Source: Flavobacteriaceae bacterium
GTDB taxonomy: Bacteria > Bacteroidota > Bacteroidia > Flavobacteriales > Flavobacteriaceae
Assembly: GCA_947443815.1 (NCBI GenBank)
Contig: CANEXR010000183.1
Location: 1-5,975, forward strand
DNA: 5,975 bases
Direction: 5' to 3'
Shown here: positions 5,444 through 5,975 of the stretch, one piece after another
Layout of the letters: each line of letters starts with the position of its first letter
Numbering within the stretch: position 1 is the stretch's first letter
Program-made: the position numbers and the translations under genes
Notes under the pieces: model-generated
Told to the model about the DNA's origin: nothing
Seen by the model: the letters and a program-made list of their open reading frames with translations, nothing else
The model's database searches: none

Positions 5444-5975
5444 ATGATGAACGCAAGAAATTTTTTAATAGCCATTATCACTGTTACTGCGAGTTTTAGC
5501 TCTTTTGCACAATCTAATTTGCTTAATGCAAAAACACCCGATCAAATTGGACTTAAATCTGCAGCACAGCTTGTTTCTGATAACGATAAGCCTTTAGCTT
5601 ATGGATATGTTCACGATCGTGATGTTCTAATGGGTAAAACTACTTGGGAAATTATTGACTTGAGTGAGAAGATTAATTTTGCATTATATTTTCCAGTTGA
5701 TACAGCCAATATTGGTTCGGATAGACGTTCATTATACGATGTGTTGACTAGAGCTATGAGAAATGGTAAAATAACAGAAGTTTATTCGGATAGTTATTTT
5801 AATACCAAAAAATCATTGAAAGATATTCAATCTTCTTTGACTCGTATTGACACTACAGATGCTGGAAGAGAGCAAATTAATGCTGGAATAAAAATATCTC
5901 CTGAATATATTATTAAACAAGATTTAACAGCTGAAGATGTTACTCAATACAAAATCAAAGGATACTGGTATTTTG
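5444..5975 (+). CDS. gldN: GldN, periplasmic ring protein (3' truncated by window)
   Basis: An open frame from ATG 5444 runs off the window end, giving 177 codons. Tandem ATGs at 5444 and 5447 are both possible starts; the difference is one Met. The N-terminus is a Sec signal peptide (MMNARNFLIAIITVTASFSS) with likely cleavage after FA at residue 22, before QSN. The mature part contains YGYVHDRDVLMGKTTWEIID and EKINFALYFPVD, characteristic of GldN/PorN, the periplasmic partner of GldK in the T9SS ring. The position directly after gldM supports gldN. Some Flavobacteria carry a close paralogue, gldO, downstream of gldN; the gene next to gldM is by convention gldN, but whether gldO follows cannot be seen. 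It lies 48 bases after gldM, with a hairpin in the gap, and should be co-transcribed with it. Confidence 0.93.
   Translation, partial: MMNARNFLIAIITVTASFSSFAQSNLLNAKTPDQIGLKSAAQLVSDNDKPLAYGYVHDRDVLMGKTTWEIIDLSEKINFALYFPVDTANIGSDRRSLYDVLTRAMRNGKITEVYSDSYFNTKKSLKDIQSSLTRIDTTDAGREQINAGIKISPEYIIKQDLTAEDVTQYKIKGYWYF

Overview
The window reads as chromosomal DNA of a Bacteroidota bacterium of the family Flavobacteriaceae, most likely Flavobacterium or a close relative. The grounds are low GC, very AT-rich gene junctions, no Shine-Dalgarno sequences ahead of the starts, and a set of plus-strand genes matching the core gliding-motility / type IX secretion (T9SS) locus gldK-gldL-gldM-gldN. Nothing points to mobile or recently acquired DNA. 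I see no rRNA, tRNA, CRISPR array, insertion sequence or phage gene.

Layout. Positions 2-292 are the 3' end of topA (DNA topoisomerase I), including its lysine-rich tail. Two bases later (295-1446) comes an arginase/formimidoylglutamase-fold gene whose metal-binding motifs are badly eroded, so it looks like a pseudoenzyme. A 249-base AT-rich spacer (1447-1695) follows, holding a weak terminator candidate, promoter candidates and duplicated AT-rich blocks. Then come gldK (1696-3111), gldL (3154-3801), gldM (3848-5395) and the first 177 codons of gldN (5444 to the window end), with 42-48 base gaps. The gldL-gldM and gldM-gldN gaps each contain a perfect inverted repeat.

How the genes work together. 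From work on Flavobacterium and Porphyromonas homologues, GldL and GldM form the proton-driven inner-membrane motor that powers T9SS protein export and SprB-based gliding. GldM spans the periplasm to reach the ring made by lipoprotein GldK and periplasmic GldN under the outer membrane. The residues regarded as central to the motor, Glu49 in GldL helix 2 and Arg9 at the start of the GldM helix, are both present here at exactly those numbers.

The four gld genes form a known system. The least explained items are the degenerate arginase-like protein beside the motor operon, an apparent 41-42 residue repeat in the cytoplasmic part of GldL, and the paired intercistronic hairpins.
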